13,734 nt of DNA from Ga0074139 sp046336825. GTDB lineage: Bacteria; Bdellovibrionota; Bdellovibrionia; Bdellovibrionales; Bdellovibrionaceae. The position numbers were made by a program, and so were the translations under genes. Below are positions 13,621 to 13,734 of the stretch, piece after piece. How positions within the stretch are numbered: the first letter of the stretch is position 1; each line of letters starts with the position of its first letter. The notes under the pieces are model-generated. The model searched no databases. It was not told the origin of the DNA and was given only the letters and a program-made list of their open reading frames with translations. Where the stretch lies: the NCBI GenBank assembly GCA_046336825.1, contig JBKDFX010000017.1:1-13734 (forward strand). The letters run 5' to 3'.

Positions 13621-13669
13621 TTTTGACGCGAGCATTTAGTGGATGATTTAATCCCAGTATTGCGTCAAA
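13621..13669 (+). promoter_or_regulatory. Inverted repeat covering the transposase ribosome binding site
   Basis: TTTGACGC (13622-13629) pairs perfectly with GCGTCAAA (13662-13669). The right arm includes the first three bases of AAAGGAG (13667-13673), the ribosome binding site of the transposase gene. Transcripts entering from outside would fold and hide it, whereas a promoter inside the loop would not. Such protection is known from several IS families. Confidence 0.4.
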
Positions 13670-13682
13670 GGAGTGAAGCGAT

Positions 13683-13734
13683 ATGGAACAGAATCAGGAT
13701 AGGCAACGTCGGCACTTTTCGCCAGACCAGAAAT
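13683..13734 (+). CDS. Transposase OrfA, N-terminal fragment (IS3-like)
   Basis: ATG 13683 follows AAAGGAG (13667-13673) by 9 bp and the frame is open to the window end. The visible 17 residues MEQNQDRQRRHFSPDQK fit the start of IS3-family OrfA helix-turn-helix proteins, which typically begin with an Arg-rich stretch and FSPE/DxK. With so little sequence the family assignment is tentative. Confidence 0.55.
   Translation, partial: MEQNQDRQRRHFSPDQK

Larger units (their letters stand above)
13596..13734 (+). mobile_element. Left end of an IS3-like insertion sequence (partial)
   Basis: From about 13596 the sequence TGTCCCGCTTTTTTG opens with the TG usual for IS ends. It is followed after about 87 bp by a transposase OrfA start. 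Upstream sequence belongs to a broken gene, which supports a junction here. The right end is outside the window, so the terminal repeat and target duplication cannot be verified. Confidence 0.5.

Noticed and set aside
13450..13635. 61-codon minus-strand frame starting MLASKVRLTKK
   Set aside because: A different frame of the same strand gives the DMT/DUF486-like peptide; this one crosses the IS junction and has Cys-rich chance composition.

Overview
The window looks like a chromosomal stretch of a Bdellovibrio-type (predatory, formerly deltaproteobacterial) bacterium, with a mobile element on the left and an insertion sequence entering on the right. The lineage guess rests on the order queA-tgt-yajC-secD-secF-recJ-queC, the many ATGA gene overlaps and the moderately AT-rich coding style. 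It is an inference and no sequence comparison was run.

Left part (1 to about 4470) is an integrated mobile element. On the minus strand a tight operon runs off the left edge: a 96-aa protein of unknown family, a 433-aa membrane-anchored FtsK/SpoIIIE-type DNA pump with an unusual P-loop, and an incomplete gene overlapping the pump by 7 bp. This order resembles the HelP-ConQ-NicK core of small integrative conjugative elements such as ICEBs1 and Tn916. Upstream lies a gene-free stretch crowded with inverted repeats that could be an origin of transfer or replication. Next comes a minus-strand XRE-family repressor whose own promoter carries an inverted repeat. A plus-strand pair follows: an 82-aa protein and a 499-aa large serine recombinase. 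The recombinase gene ends 49 bp from the 3' end of a tRNA-Leu(GAG) gene.

Middle (4474 to about 5090): tRNA-Leu on the minus strand with a candidate promoter, then a short plus-strand transcription unit made of a structured leader, a 46-codon membrane microprotein with a very good ribosome binding site, and a strong intrinsic terminator.

Right part (5100 to 13300) is a housekeeping run, all on the plus strand. queA and tgt make the tRNA modification queuosine. yajC, secD and secF form the Sec accessory complex. recJ is a DNA repair exonuclease. queC makes the queuosine precursor preQ0, and the last gene encodes a DUF366 protein. The junctions queA/tgt, secF/recJ, recJ/queC and queC/DUF366 are all ATGA overlaps, so translation is probably coupled. 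Queuosine genes thus bracket the Sec genes, and the DUF366 gene is a candidate for a related role.

Right end (13298 to 13734) is gene-poor. It holds a MITE-like inverted-repeat unit abutting the DUF366 stop codon, the C-terminal remnant of a minus-strand small membrane protein (DMT/DUF486-like), and the left end of an IS3-like element that cuts it and runs off the window.
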